From Pelagibius sp050330205 (lineage in GTDB: Bacteria; Pseudomonadota; Alphaproteobacteria; Kiloniellales; Kiloniellaceae): a DNA stretch of 64,000 nt. Location: positions 62,001 to 126,000 of the forward strand of contig JBHJOA010000032.1 in NCBI GenBank assembly GCA_050330205.1, in the 5' to 3' direction. Positions 35,785-44,842 of the stretch are shown here, in pieces; within the stretch, counting starts at the first letter, position 1, and each line of letters opens with the position of its first letter. The notes under the pieces are model-generated. The model saw only the letters and a list, made by a program, of their open reading frames with translations. It was not told where the DNA came from and searched no databases. The translations under genes and the position numbers were made by a program.

Positions 35785-36724
35785 CGCTCAGCGGCTTGGC
35801 ATCGATGGCCGCGCGCAGGGCGGCCAGCAGTCCCTCCTCCGCGCGATTCAGGTGGGTGTGCGGGTTCCACACCAGGTAGATGTCGATGGCCGGCGGCGAC
35901 TCGTAGGGCGGCAGGCGCCACAGCAGGCCATCGCGCAGGTCGCGCGCCACCACATGGATCGGCAGCGGCCCGATGCCAAGCCCGGCGATGATCATGCGGC
36001 GCACCTCCTCCAGGTGCGAGGAATGCCCCACCACCCAGTCGTCGAGGTCGTGCTGGGCGCGCAGCAGCGCCACCGGCCTCAGCGCGTCCGCGAGCTGGTC
36101 GGTCTTGAAGGAAACCGACGCGTGGCCCCTGAGATCCTCGAGCTTCAACGGCTGCCGGCCGAACAGCGGGTGCGAAGGCCCGCAGAAGAAGCCGAAATAC
36201 TCGCGGTAGATCATCTTGTACTCGAGCCGCAGCGAGCGCTTGTGCACCAGGCAGAGACCGAAGCTGGCGGACTTCTCAAGCACCGCCCGGGTCACCTCGG
36301 CGGAGGTGTCGACCTCAATCTCGTAAGTGGCCTTGGGATTTTCGATATGGAAGGCCGCCAGCACCTCGTCGAAGATCGGCGAGATGACATGGCTTGCCAT
36401 GGCGATGCGCACATGGCCGGTGATCTCGTCCTTGATGTCGCGGGTCAGCACGGCGACCCTGGCGACGTTGCCGTAGATTTCGACGCATTCCCGATACAGC
36501 ACCTCGCCGGCCGGGGTGACCCGGAAGGTCGCTGGCCCGCGGTCGATCAGGCGCTTGCCCAGGCGCGTCTCAAGGCGCTTCAGGGCGTGGCTGACGGTCG
36601 GCTGGCGCAGGTACAGCCGTTTGGCGGCGCCGGTGACGCTGCCCTCCTGCACCACCACCATGAAGGTTCGCAGCAGGTTCCAGTCCAGTTCCCGTGCCAG
36701 GCGCTCGCCACTGTCCTTGAGCAT
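35768..36724 (-). CDS. LysR family regulator of the adjacent ABC importer/catabolic operon
   Basis: A 318-residue LysR protein: helix-turn-helix about residues 28-50 (GSVTGAAKRLYLRQPTVSHALKRLE) and effector domain from about residue 100. It is divergent from the polyamine-type importer operon at 36865-44830. A clear LysR-type dyad lies in the shared promoter, so it probably controls both itself and that operon. The inducer is expected to be the importer substrate or a pathway intermediate. Confidence 0.92.
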   Translation of the reverse strand: MLKDSGERLARELDWNLLRTFMVVVQEGSVTGAAKRLYLRQPTVSHALKRLETRLGKRLIDRGPATFRVTPAGEVLYRECVEIYGNVARVAVLTRDIKDEITGHVRIAMASHVISPIFDEVLAAFHIENPKATYEIEVDTSAEVTRAVLEKSASFGLCLVHKRSLRLEYKMIYREYFGFFCGPSHPLFGRQPLKLEDLRGHASVSFKTDQLADALRPVALLRAQHDLDDWVVGHSSHLEEVRRMIIAGLGIGPLPIHVVARDLRDGLLWRLPPYESPPAIDIYLVWNPHTHLNRAEEGLLAALRAAIDAKPLSARTYE

Positions 36725-36742
36725 GGCCGATCCTCGTTAACT

Positions 36743-36780
36743 CATAGATTTGATCTATGACCAGTATAGGGCTTATCTAT
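36743..36780. promoter_or_regulatory. LysR-type binding region with dyad and extra half-site
   Basis: CATAGAT-TTG-ATCTATG is a perfect inverted repeat (36743-36759) containing the T-N11-A pattern of LysR boxes (ATAGAT-N3-ATCTAT). A further half-site ATCTAT lies at 36775-36780, as expected for an activation subsite nearer the operon promoter. It sits 19 bp upstream of the LysR start and about 105 bp before the permease gene. Confidence 0.65.
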
Positions 36781-36864
36781 TTGCACAATAAAGGGGGAAG
36801 GAGAACACTGCCTTCCCATACCGGCAGACGATAAGGCCGGGCGTGCAGCGAGGATCAGGGAAAG

Positions 36865-37740
36865 ATGACAGCCAGCGACTCCGAGGCGCCGGGCGCGCGC
36901 CCGTGGATCCTGATGTCGCCGGCGTTGGGCGCGGTTACCCTGCTGCTGGTGGTGCCGGTCTGCTTCATCGTCGTCTACTCGTTCTGGCTGCGCACCGCCA
37001 CCGGCGCCGAACAGACGGGCTTCTATCTCGATAACTGGATCGAGGTGCTGACCGACGTCTTCTACCGCGACATCCTGGGCCAGACGCTGCGCATCGCCGC
37101 TACCTCGACCCTGCTCTGCATCCTGTTGGGCTATGTGCCGGCCTATTTCATCGCGCGCTCCACCACGCGCCACAAGACCGCTCTCATCCTGCTGCTGATG
37201 CTGCCGTTCTGGATCAGCTACATCATCCGCACGATGTCGTGGATCAACATCCTCGGCGTCAGCGGCGCGCTCAACGTCTTCCTCTTGTGGCTCGGCGTGA
37301 TCTCGGAGCCGCTGCAGATCCTCTACAATGAAGGCACGGTGATTCTCGGGCTGGTGCACTTCCTGCTGCCCTTCATGATCCTCAACATCTACGTCAGCCT
37401 GGACGGCATCGACACCAATCTCGTCGATGCCGCACGCTCGCTGGGCTGCACCGGATGGCAAGCCTTTCGCGAGGTGACCCTGCCCCTCTCCCTGCCGGGC
37501 CTCGCCGCCGGCAGTCTGCTATGTTTCGTGCTCGGGGCCGGCACCTACATCACGCCGATGGTGCTGGGCGGGCCGCGCGACGCCATGTTCGCCAACCTCG
37601 TATTCGAGGCCATCATCACCCAGCTCAACTGGCCCCTCGGGTCGGCCCTGTCGCTCGCGCTCTTGATTGTCCTCGGATCTGTGGTCATGCTCTACACCCG
37701 TTATGCCGGCATCGGCCAACTGGCCAAGAGCTTCCGATGA
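36865..37740 (+). CDS. ABC transporter permease (PotB/PotH-like)
   Basis: A 291-residue inner-membrane permease with six main helices and the coupling motif VDAARSLGCTGWQAF about two-thirds through. It belongs to the spermidine/putrescine-type permease family. CAGGGAAAG precedes the ATG. It overlaps the next permease gene by 4 bp (ATGA) and leads the operon. The fused downstream catabolic genes suggest a nitrogenous solute as substrate. Confidence 0.9.
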   Translation: MTASDSEAPGARPWILMSPALGAVTLLLVVPVCFIVVYSFWLRTATGAEQTGFYLDNWIEVLTDVFYRDILGQTLRIAATSTLLCILLGYVPAYFIARSTTRHKTALILLLMLPFWISYIIRTMSWINILGVSGALNVFLLWLGVISEPLQILYNEGTVILGLVHFLLPFMILNIYVSLDGIDTNLVDAARSLGCTGWQAFREVTLPLSLPGLAAGSLLCFVLGAGTYITPMVLGGPRDAMFANLVFEAIITQLNWPLGSALSLALLIVLGSVVMLYTRYAGIGQLAKSFR

Positions 37741-38543
37741 GCGCGCTCGCCCGCGTGGTCTCCAGCTGGAGCCTGATCCGGGCCTTCACGGTCCTGGTCT
37801 ATTTCTTCATGTTCCTGCCGGTTGCCGTGGTAGTGCTGTTGGCCTTCAATGCCAGCCAGTTCGGCAGCTTCCCCATGCAGGGCGTCAGTTTCCGCTGGTT
37901 CGTCGAGCTGTGGAACAACGACGCCATCGTGCGCGCCTTCCGAACCTCGGTGGTGCTGGGGGCGCTGACCGCCGTCATTTCCACTACCATAGGCGTGCTC
38001 GCGAGCCTCGCCCTGGTGCGCTACGACTTCCGCGGCAAGGGGCTGATCACCACCGCCCTGGTGGCGCCGATCCTGGTGCCCGAAGTGGTTCTTGCCGTCG
38101 CCCTGCTACTCTTCCTGCGCTGGCTGGAGATGCCGAAGAGCTTCACGCTGCTGCTGCTGGGCCACGTCATCTTCACCCTCCCCTTCGTGGTACTCATCGT
38201 TCAGGCAAGGCTCGTGGCCGTGCGCCGTGAGTATGAGGAGGCCGCGCTCAGCCTCGGCGCCAACGCATTTCACACATTCCGCGAAGTGACCCTGCCGCTG
38301 ATCATGCCGGCGGTCTTTGCCGGAGTCATCTTCGCCTTCACGATCTCCTTCGACGATATCACCGGCACGCTGTTCTGGAAGCCGGGCGGCGTCGAGACCG
38401 TGCCGACGCAGATTTTCGCCATGCTGCGCCACTCGATCAGCCCGGAGATCAATGCACTGGGGGCGGTGATGGTGGTCGTCACCGTCGCGGTTCCGCTGCT
38501 CGGCGTGGCGATCGCCCGGCGCATGGCGGCCGCGCTCCGATGA
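37737..38543 (+). CDS. ABC transporter permease (PotC/PotI-like)
   Basis: A 268-residue permease with six membrane helices and the coupling motif EEAALSLGANAFHTF. The domain FAFTISFDDITGTLFWKP is typical of PotC-type permeases near the C-terminus. It is translationally coupled to the first permease. The two should form the heterodimeric channel for the binding protein that follows. Confidence 0.9.
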   Translation: MSALARVVSSWSLIRAFTVLVYFFMFLPVAVVVLLAFNASQFGSFPMQGVSFRWFVELWNNDAIVRAFRTSVVLGALTAVISTTIGVLASLALVRYDFRGKGLITTALVAPILVPEVVLAVALLLFLRWLEMPKSFTLLLLGHVIFTLPFVVLIVQARLVAVRREYEEAALSLGANAFHTFREVTLPLIMPAVFAGVIFAFTISFDDITGTLFWKPGGVETVPTQIFAMLRHSISPEINALGAVMVVVTVAVPLLGVAIARRMAAALR

Positions 38544-38615
38544 TCCGCAATGGAGAGTCCAAGGGAAAGTCCGAGACAATGGAAACGAACCTCAAACCAG
38601 GGAAAGGTATGGGAG

Positions 38616-39770
38616 ATGGATGACACCACTCGCTATCAACGACTGCTTGAACGCTACCGCAACGGCGGCCTCGACCGCCGCACGTTCCTCACCCTTCTCG
38701 GCGCCGCGAGCCTCGGCGCCGGGCTGACCGGCGGACCGCTGAAGAGCCTGCAGCGCCAGGCGCTGGCGGCGACTCCCGAAAGCGTCCGCTTCGACGGCTG
38801 GGGCGGCGTGGTCTCGGAGGCGTTCCGCAAGTTCGCCTTCGATCCCTATACCGCCGAAACCGGCATCAAGGTCGTCGACGGCACCTTCGCCAGCGGTGAT
38901 GAGTACCTGAACCGCGTCAAGGCGGGTCAGGAAGGCGAGTACAACATCTTCCACGCCAGCGGCGTGTTCGATTATGCGCGCTACGTCAACCTCGGCTACG
39001 ACGTTGTCCTCAACGAGGACAACATCCCGAACCTGCAATATGTCATGTCGGCCCTGATGCAGCCGTTCCGCCGGGTCACCGCCGGCAAGCTCTCCGCGGC
39101 GCCCTACGACTACGGCACTACCGGCCTTGCCTACAACACCGACCGCATCAGCAAAGAAGAGATGCAGGAGAAGGGCGCCAAGATTCTTGTCGATCCCAAG
39201 TACAAGGGGAAGATCGGCGGCTGGGGCGACTGGCGTACCAGGATCTGGTACGGCGCTCTGGCCACAGATCAGAACCCGAACGATATCAAGGATATGGATG
39301 CCGTCTGGGACGCCATCCGAGCCCACCGCGACCTGGCCCTGAAATACTGGGGGTCCGGCGCCGAGCTGATGAGCCTGCTGGCCGAGGGTGAAATCTATGT
39401 CACCGAAGGCTGGTCGGGACGTATCGCGGCACTTCAGGAACAGGGTCACCCCATCGGCTACCACGACCCCGAAAACGGCTACGCCTGGCAGGAATGCCTC
39501 ATGGTCCTCAAGGGCAGCCCGCTGGAGGCTTGCGAGGAATTGCTGAACTTCATGCTGGAACCGGAAGTGGCGATCGCCGTGGCCGAGGGGCAGAGCTACC
39601 CGCCCTCGCTCGATCCCACCAAGGTCGACCTCGGCGACAAGATTCCGACGCTGCCGGCCTTCGATCCGACCGGTACCTTGTCCCACCTCACCTTCGCCGA
39701 TCCGGCCTACTGGAACGGCAATGAGGCCGAGTGGTCGAAGACCTTCGGCCGCGTGCAGAGGGGTTACTGA
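38616..39770 (+). CDS. ABC transporter substrate-binding protein, Tat-exported (PotD-like)
   Basis: A 384-residue periplasmic binding protein. A twin-arginine signal is visible at the start (LDRRTFLTLLGAASLG), with cleavage near residue 48, so export is by Tat. The fold is of the spermidine/putrescine-binding class (AETGIKVVDGTFASGDEYL, YDYGTTGLAYNTDRI). The ATG at 38616 begins the signal; a longer frame is not needed. A GC-rich hairpin lies immediately downstream. Confidence 0.9.
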   Translation: MDDTTRYQRLLERYRNGGLDRRTFLTLLGAASLGAGLTGGPLKSLQRQALAATPESVRFDGWGGVVSEAFRKFAFDPYTAETGIKVVDGTFASGDEYLNRVKAGQEGEYNIFHASGVFDYARYVNLGYDVVLNEDNIPNLQYVMSALMQPFRRVTAGKLSAAPYDYGTTGLAYNTDRISKEEMQEKGAKILVDPKYKGKIGGWGDWRTRIWYGALATDQNPNDIKDMDAVWDAIRAHRDLALKYWGSGAELMSLLAEGEIYVTEGWSGRIAALQEQGHPIGYHDPENGYAWQECLMVLKGSPLEACEELLNFMLEPEVAIAVAEGQSYPPSLDPTKVDLGDKIPTLPAFDPTGTLSHLTFADPAYWNGNEAEWSKTFGRVQRGY

Positions 39771-39777
39771 GGCGGAT

Positions 39778-39819
39778 GCGGCGGGCCGTCGCCCTTCCCC
39801 GAGCGGGCCGGCCCGCCGC
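39778..39819 (+). terminator. intercistronic hairpin downstream of the binding-protein gene
   Basis: Arms 39778-39787 and 39810-39819 (GCGGCGGGCC / GGCCCGCCGC) form a perfect 10 bp stem with a 22-nt loop. It lies between the binding-protein and ATPase genes. No T-run follows, so a stabilising or attenuating role is likely. Confidence 0.5.
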
Positions 39820-39849
39820 CTTCCTTCACGAGAACGGGAGTAGACCCCG

Positions 39850-40938
39850 ATGAGCGATCGCCAGCCGGTCGTCGAACTGCGCGGCGTGATAAAGCGCTAC
39901 GGAAGCTTCACCGCCGTGCAGCCGATGGACCTCGCCGTCGAAGCCGGCGCTTTCGTCACCCTGCTCGGGCCTTCGGGCTGTGGCAAGACCACCACGCTGC
40001 GCATGGTGGCGGGCTTGGCCGCGCCCAGCGCCGGCGACATTTTGATCAAGGGGTCGCGAGTCAACGACGTTCCCATTCACAAGCGCAACCTGGGAATCGT
40101 ATTCCAGAACTATGCCCTCTTTCCCCACAAGACCGTGTTCGACAACGTCGCCTTCGGCCTCAAGTACAGAAGGGTGAGCAAGACGGACATCGTCACCCGC
40201 GTCAAGCGGGCGCTGGAACTGGTGCAGCTGCCGCAGATGGGCGATCGCTTTCCGAACCAGCTCTCCGGTGGCCAGCAGCAGCGCATCGCCCTGGCCCGTG
40301 CCGTCGTGGTGGAACCGGACGTGCTGCTGCTCGACGAGCCGCTCTCGGCCCTGGATGCAAACCTGCGCGAGGAGATGCGGGTCGAGTTGAAAAAGATCCA
40401 GCATCAACTCGGCATCACCACGATCTTCGTGACTCACGACCAGTCCGAGGCCCTGGCGATGTCCGACGAGATCATCGTGATGAACCAGGGACGCATCGAA
40501 CAACAGGGTACGCCCGAAGACGTCTACATGCGGCCGCGTTCCGAGTTCGTCGCCCGCTTCCTCGGCAACTCGAACCTTCTCGACGGCCGTGTCCTCGACC
40601 GGGCCGATGGGCGGCTGCGCATCGCCGTACCCGATCTGGGCGATATTCTGGCCGAAGCGGACGGAACTGCGCCGGCAGACGGCAGCAGCGTCAGGCTCGT
40701 AGTCCGCGCAGAAAAGCTGCGACTATCCCTTGAGGCTAAATCGGACGCGAACAACACAAGTCTCACCGGCCGTATCGATGCGGTCGACTATCAGGGGCAG
40801 TCGGCCCGATACTTCGTCACTGTCGGCGGACATAGCCTGCAGGTGATCAATCCCATCGACCGGCGTCCCTTCGCAGAAGGCGCTGAGGTCGCGGTGCAGG
40901 TAAGGGCAAGCGATATCGTCCTGCTGCAGCCGGAATAG
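39850..40938 (+). CDS. ABC transporter ATP-binding protein (PotA-like)
   Basis: A 362-residue ATPase with Walker A GPSGCGKTT, signature LSGGQQQR and Walker B LLLLDEPLSALD, then a TOBE-type domain (about residues 275-360). It powers the importer encoded just upstream. It is followed 22 bp later by the aminotransferase gene, so transport and catabolism are likely one transcript. Confidence 0.92.
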   Translation: MSDRQPVVELRGVIKRYGSFTAVQPMDLAVEAGAFVTLLGPSGCGKTTTLRMVAGLAAPSAGDILIKGSRVNDVPIHKRNLGIVFQNYALFPHKTVFDNVAFGLKYRRVSKTDIVTRVKRALELVQLPQMGDRFPNQLSGGQQQRIALARAVVVEPDVLLLDEPLSALDANLREEMRVELKKIQHQLGITTIFVTHDQSEALAMSDEIIVMNQGRIEQQGTPEDVYMRPRSEFVARFLGNSNLLDGRVLDRADGRLRIAVPDLGDILAEADGTAPADGSSVRLVVRAEKLRLSLEAKSDANNTSLTGRIDAVDYQGQSARYFVTVGGHSLQVINPIDRRPFAEGAEVAVQVRASDIVLLQPE

Positions 40939-40960
40939 CCACACCATAGAGAATACCGAG

Positions 40961-42331
40961 ATGACCGTCATCACCGCGACCGCCGCCGAAACGCGCGAGC
41001 CGTCGAACCTCTTCTACCAGACCCGCAGCCGGCGCCCCCTGGTGGCACGCGCTGAGGGCATCTACTTCTGGGATCGCGCCGGCAAGCGCTACATCGACGG
41101 CTCGAGCGGCGCCATGGTCGCCAACATCGGCCACGGCAATCCGCGGGTCCTGGCCGCCATGCGCCGACAGATGGAAGAGACCACCTTCGCCTACCGTCTG
41201 CATTTCGAGAACGAGGCGGCGGAGACGCTGGCACGCCGCATCGCGGGCCGCATGCCGGCCGGGCTGGACCGGGTGTTCTTCGTTTCCGGCGGCTCCGAGG
41301 CCGTCGAGTCCTGCCTGAAGCTCGCCCGCCAGCACGCTCTCGCCACCGGTCAGGCAACCCGCTACAAGGTGATTTCCCGCTACCCTTCCTACCACGGCGC
41401 CACGCTCGGCGCGCTGGCAGTCACCGGCTACACGCCGATGACTGCACCCTTTGCACCGATGATGCGGGAGATGCCGAAGATTCCCGCGCCGACCTGCTAC
41501 CTCGACCGCGACGACCTCGATTGGGAAGCACGCGGCCTGCGCTACGCCGAGATGCTGCGCCAGGAAATTCGCCGTCAGGGAGCGGAAACGGTGCTGGCCT
41601 TCATCATGGAGCCGGTCGGTGGTGCCTCGACCGGTGCCCTGGTCGCCCCGGACAGCTACTATCGGCGTGTTCGCGAGATCTGCGACGAGTACGGCGTTCT
41701 GCTGATTCTCGACGAAGTGATGAGCGGCGTCGGGCGCACCGGCCGCTTCCTGGCCGCTGAGCACTGGAACCTGCGGCCCGATATCGTCGCCCTCTCCAAG
41801 GGATTCGCGGCCGGCTACGCGCCGCTTGGCGCCATGGTGGCGGATCGCCGCTTGGTCGACCCGGTGCTCGACCAGGGCGGCTTCATCCACGGCTACACCT
41901 ATGCCGGCAACCCACTGGCCTGTGCCGCCGGCCTCGCCGTGCTGGAAGAGATCGAAAGCCGAGACCTGATGGGCAACGCGACGCGCATGGGCGCGCTGCT
42001 GAAGCAAGGGCTCAAAGGCCTGATGGCGCGCTTCCCCTTCATCGGCGACGTCCGCGGCCTCGGCCTGCTGCTGGCCTTCGAACTGGTCGCCGACCGCCGG
42101 TCTATGGAGCCGCTGCCGGCCGCGCTCAATGCGCACAGCCGCCTGGTCGATATTGCCTTTGACCGCGGCCTCATCATCTACTCGCGACGCACCCGCGGTG
42201 GCCTGGAGGGCGACCACTTCCTGGTCTGCCCACCGATGATCGCCGAGGAAGCCGAGATAACGGAGGTTCTCGCCCTGCTGGAAGCCAGTCTCGCCGAGTT
42301 CGCCGCCGCAGCCGGCCTCCCGGCAGGATGA
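40961..42331 (+). CDS. class III PLP aminotransferase (omega/beta-amino acid type)
   Basis: A 456-residue fold-type I aminotransferase of the class III group. The substrate/cofactor aspartate is Asp251 (LILDEVMSG), and the Schiff-base lysine is Lys280 (ALSKGFAAGY). The group acts on omega-amino acids, diamines and beta-amino acids. It overlaps the BKACE gene by 4 bp. That pairing suggests it makes a beta-keto acid which BKACE then cleaves, but the true substrate is inferred from context only. Confidence 0.9.
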   Translation: MTVITATAAETREPSNLFYQTRSRRPLVARAEGIYFWDRAGKRYIDGSSGAMVANIGHGNPRVLAAMRRQMEETTFAYRLHFENEAAETLARRIAGRMPAGLDRVFFVSGGSEAVESCLKLARQHALATGQATRYKVISRYPSYHGATLGALAVTGYTPMTAPFAPMMREMPKIPAPTCYLDRDDLDWEARGLRYAEMLRQEIRRQGAETVLAFIMEPVGGASTGALVAPDSYYRRVREICDEYGVLLILDEVMSGVGRTGRFLAAEHWNLRPDIVALSKGFAAGYAPLGAMVADRRLVDPVLDQGGFIHGYTYAGNPLACAAGLAVLEEIESRDLMGNATRMGALLKQGLKGLMARFPFIGDVRGLGLLLAFELVADRRSMEPLPAALNAHSRLVDIAFDRGLIIYSRRTRGGLEGDHFLVCPPMIAEEAEITEVLALLEASLAEFAAAAGLPAG

Positions 42332-43272
42332 GCGGAACCATGGCGCCAGGGAAGATCATCATCACCTGCGCGGTCACCGGCTCGATCCACACGCCGAGCA
42401 TGAGTCCGCACCTGCCGGTCACCGCCGACGAGATCGCCGAGCAGGCGATCGCCGCCGCCGAGGCCGGCGCGGCGATCCTCCACCTGCACGCCCGCGACCC
42501 CAAGGACGGTCGGCCGACGGCGGATCCGGGCGCCTTCATGGCCTTCCTGCCGCGCATCAAGCAGGCCTGTGACGCCGTGGTGAACATCACCACCGGGGGC
42601 AGCGCACAGATGACCTTGGAAGAGCGCCTCGCCGCACCGCTGCAGGCGCAGCCCGAGATGTGCTCGCTGAACATGGGATCGATGAACTTCGGCATCTTCC
42701 CGCTGCAGCGCCGCTACAACGGCTGGCAGCACGACTGGGAGGCGGGTTTCCTGGAGGCCTCCAGGGACACCGTCTTCAAGAATACCTTCGCCGACATCGA
42801 GGCCGTGCTGGACCGCCTCGGCAACGGCTGCGGTACCCGCTTCGAGTTCGAGTGCTACGATGTCGGCCATCTTCAGACCGTGGCCTTCTACCTCGCGGAA
42901 GGACTTATCAGGCCGCCGGTGTTCCTGCAGTTCGTGCTTGGCGTACTCGGCGGGATCGACGCCGCGCCGGAGCAGCTGATGCACATGAAGGCGACGGCGG
43001 ACCGCCTGCTGGGCGATGCGTACCGCTTCTCGGTTCTGGCCGCCGGACGCCACCAGATACCGCTCGGTACCCTGGGAGCCATTCTCGGCGGCAACGTGCG
43101 AGTCGGCCTGGAGGACAGCCTGACCATCGGCCGCGGCCGTCTCGCCGAGAGCAATGCCCAGCAGGTGACCAAGATCCGCCGCATTCTCGAGGAGCTGGGC
43201 TACGAGGCGGCTTCGCCGGCGGAGGTGCGCGACGCCCTGGCCCTTAAGGGCGGTGACAGGGTCGCGTTCTGA
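42328..43272 (+). CDS. beta-keto acid cleavage enzyme (BKACE / Kce family)
   Basis: A 314-residue TIM-barrel enzyme of the 3-keto-5-aminohexanoate cleavage family. The zinc-ligand motif HLHARDP (His52, His54) and the late motif VRVGLED are visible. Known members condense a beta-keto acid with acetyl-CoA and release acetoacetate plus a shortened acyl-CoA. Overlap with both the aminotransferase (4 bp) and GNAT (1 bp) genes shows tight coupling. Family members vary widely in substrate, so the exact beta-keto acid is unknown. Confidence 0.92.
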   Translation: MSGTMAPGKIIITCAVTGSIHTPSMSPHLPVTADEIAEQAIAAAEAGAAILHLHARDPKDGRPTADPGAFMAFLPRIKQACDAVVNITTGGSAQMTLEERLAAPLQAQPEMCSLNMGSMNFGIFPLQRRYNGWQHDWEAGFLEASRDTVFKNTFADIEAVLDRLGNGCGTRFEFECYDVGHLQTVAFYLAEGLIRPPVFLQFVLGVLGGIDAAPEQLMHMKATADRLLGDAYRFSVLAAGRHQIPLGTLGAILGGNVRVGLEDSLTIGRGRLAESNAQQVTKIRRILEELGYEAASPAEVRDALALKGGDRVAF

Positions 43273-43808
43273 TGAGCAGCGCCATGAGCCGACACGTTTC
43301 GCGCCGCCCGGAGGAGGTCACCATACGACGCGCCGAACGCAGGGACGCGGAGGCGATCTATGACCTCATCGTCGAATTGGCCCGCGCCCGCGATTCCATG
43401 GACAAGGTGATGTCAAGTGTAACCGACATCGCAGGTGACGGCTTCGGCGACGATCCCGCGTTCGAGGCGCTGATGGCAGAGATCGGTGGCGCGCCCGTCG
43501 GTCTGTGTCTCTACTTCAGCAGCTATTCCACCTGGCGCGGTGAACGCGGCATCTATATCCAGGACCTCGTCGTTACAAGACGGGCACGCGGGCTCGGCGT
43601 TGGCGCCCGCCTGTTGACTGCGGCCGCTGCCCTCGGCAAGGCCCGCGGCTGCGGCTATCTGCGCCTCTCGGTCGAAGCAGATAACCAGCGGGCACAGGCG
43701 TTCTACACCCGTCATGGCCTCAGCCACTCCGAGGCGGAGCACATCTATCTGCTGGACGACACGGGTTTTGCTGACCTGGCAGCCGGCGCGGAGGAATCAC
43801 CGGCATGA
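43272..43808 (+). CDS. GNAT family N-acetyltransferase
   Basis: A 178-residue GNAT protein. The acetyl-CoA loop reads RARGLGVGARL, and the domain ends with NQRAQAFYTRHGL. The layout resembles diamine/polyamine acetyltransferases, with an N-terminal helix IYDLIVELARARDSMDKV. It overlaps genes on both sides (BKACE by 1 bp, deacetylase by 4 bp). An acetyltransferase beside a deacetylase could acetylate a pathway amine or a coenzyme-linked intermediate; the acceptor is unknown. Confidence 0.87.
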   Translation: MSSAMSRHVSRRPEEVTIRRAERRDAEAIYDLIVELARARDSMDKVMSSVTDIAGDGFGDDPAFEALMAEIGGAPVGLCLYFSSYSTWRGERGIYIQDLVVTRRARGLGVGARLLTAAAALGKARGCGYLRLSVEADNQRAQAFYTRHGLSHSEAEHIYLLDDTGFADLAAGAEESPA

Positions 43809-44830
43809 AAGTTTTCTGTGCCGTCGGCCGGCAGAAGGTGCACTATCCGCGCAGCTTTCTCGTCAATGGCGCGCAGCAGCCCAACCCCGAAGTGCCCGAC
43901 CGAGTCGACTGCCTGCTGGCCGCGGCCGGGGACGCCGGGCATGAGATCGTCGTGCCGGAGGATCACGGCCTCGGCCCCATCGCCGCCGTTCACACGCCGG
44001 AGTACATCCGCTTCCTGCAGCAGATCCATGAGCGCTGGGCGCGCATCCCCGGCGCCTCCGAGGAGGTCATCCCGAACATCCATCCTGATCGCCGCGAGGC
44101 GAGCTATCCGCTCTCCGCAGTCGGCCAGGCCGGCTACCACATGGCCGACACGGCCTGTCCGATCGGACCGGGCAGCTGGGAGTCGATCTATTGGAGCGCC
44201 AATACGGCGGCCTCCGCCGCGGCACTGGTGCGCGACGGGTCGTCATCGGCCTACGCTCTCTGCCGACCGCCGGGACACCACGCCTTCACCGACCTCGCCG
44301 GTGGCTTCTGCTTCGTCAACAACGCGGCCGTCTCCGCGGTGATCCTGCGCCGAAAGTACGCGCGCGTCGCCATCGTCGACGTCGACCTGCACCACGGCAA
44401 CGGCACGCAGGGGATATTCTACCGCCGTGCCGATGTCTTCACGCTGTCGATCCACGCCGACCCGATCCGCTTCTATCCTTTTTTCTGGGGGCACGCCCAT
44501 GAGCGCGGCGAGGGGGCCGGCCTGGGCTATAACCTCAACCTGCCCCTGCCGCGCGGATCCGAGGACGCCGCGTTCCTGGATGCTCTGGACCGCGGCCTGG
44601 AGCAGGTCGCGGCCTTTGCGCCCGGGGCATTGGTGGTGGCGCTGGGTCTGGATGCCTTCGAGGGCGACCCCCTCGGCGGGCTGGCTGTTTCGACAGGCGG
44701 CTTCGGGGAGATCGGCGGGCGCCTGCGGCGGCTCGGCCTGCCGACGGTCATCGTGCAGGAAGGCGGCTATCTCTGCGACGCCCTGGGAGACAACCTGGCC
44801 GCCTTTCTCACCGGGTTCGAAGCGGGCTGA
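43805..44830 (+). CDS. acetylpolyamine amidohydrolase-like (histone deacetylase superfamily) deacetylase
   Basis: A 341-residue zinc-dependent deacetylase. Catalytic His158-His159 (RPPGHHAF), zinc ligands Asp194 and His196 (VDVDLHHGNG) and Asp283 (GLDAFEGDP), and Tyr322 are all present. Their spacing closely matches bacterial acetylpolyamine amidohydrolases (AphA type) rather than other branches, from my memory of that family. It would remove acetyl groups from acetylated amines. Its position at the end of the importer-aminotransferase-BKACE operon suggests that imported substrate is N-acetylated. Confidence 0.9.
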   Translation: MKVFCAVGRQKVHYPRSFLVNGAQQPNPEVPDRVDCLLAAAGDAGHEIVVPEDHGLGPIAAVHTPEYIRFLQQIHERWARIPGASEEVIPNIHPDRREASYPLSAVGQAGYHMADTACPIGPGSWESIYWSANTAASAAALVRDGSSSAYALCRPPGHHAFTDLAGGFCFVNNAAVSAVILRRKYARVAIVDVDLHHGNGTQGIFYRRADVFTLSIHADPIRFYPFFWGHAHERGEGAGLGYNLNLPLPRGSEDAAFLDALDRGLEQVAAFAPGALVVALGLDAFEGDPLGGLAVSTGGFGEIGGRLRRLGLPTVIVQEGGYLCDALGDNLAAFLTGFEAG

Positions 44831-44842
44831 CTTCGAAGAAAA

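Noticed and set aside
36865..40938. Naming the importer potABCD with spermidine specificity
   Set aside because: Family membership is clear, but substrate cannot be read from the sequence and the linked BKACE/aminotransferase genes suggest another amine.
40847..42217. 456-codon minus-strand frame opposite the aminotransferase
   Set aside because: The plus-strand aminotransferase has all catalytic residues; the antisense frame has no protein-like pattern.
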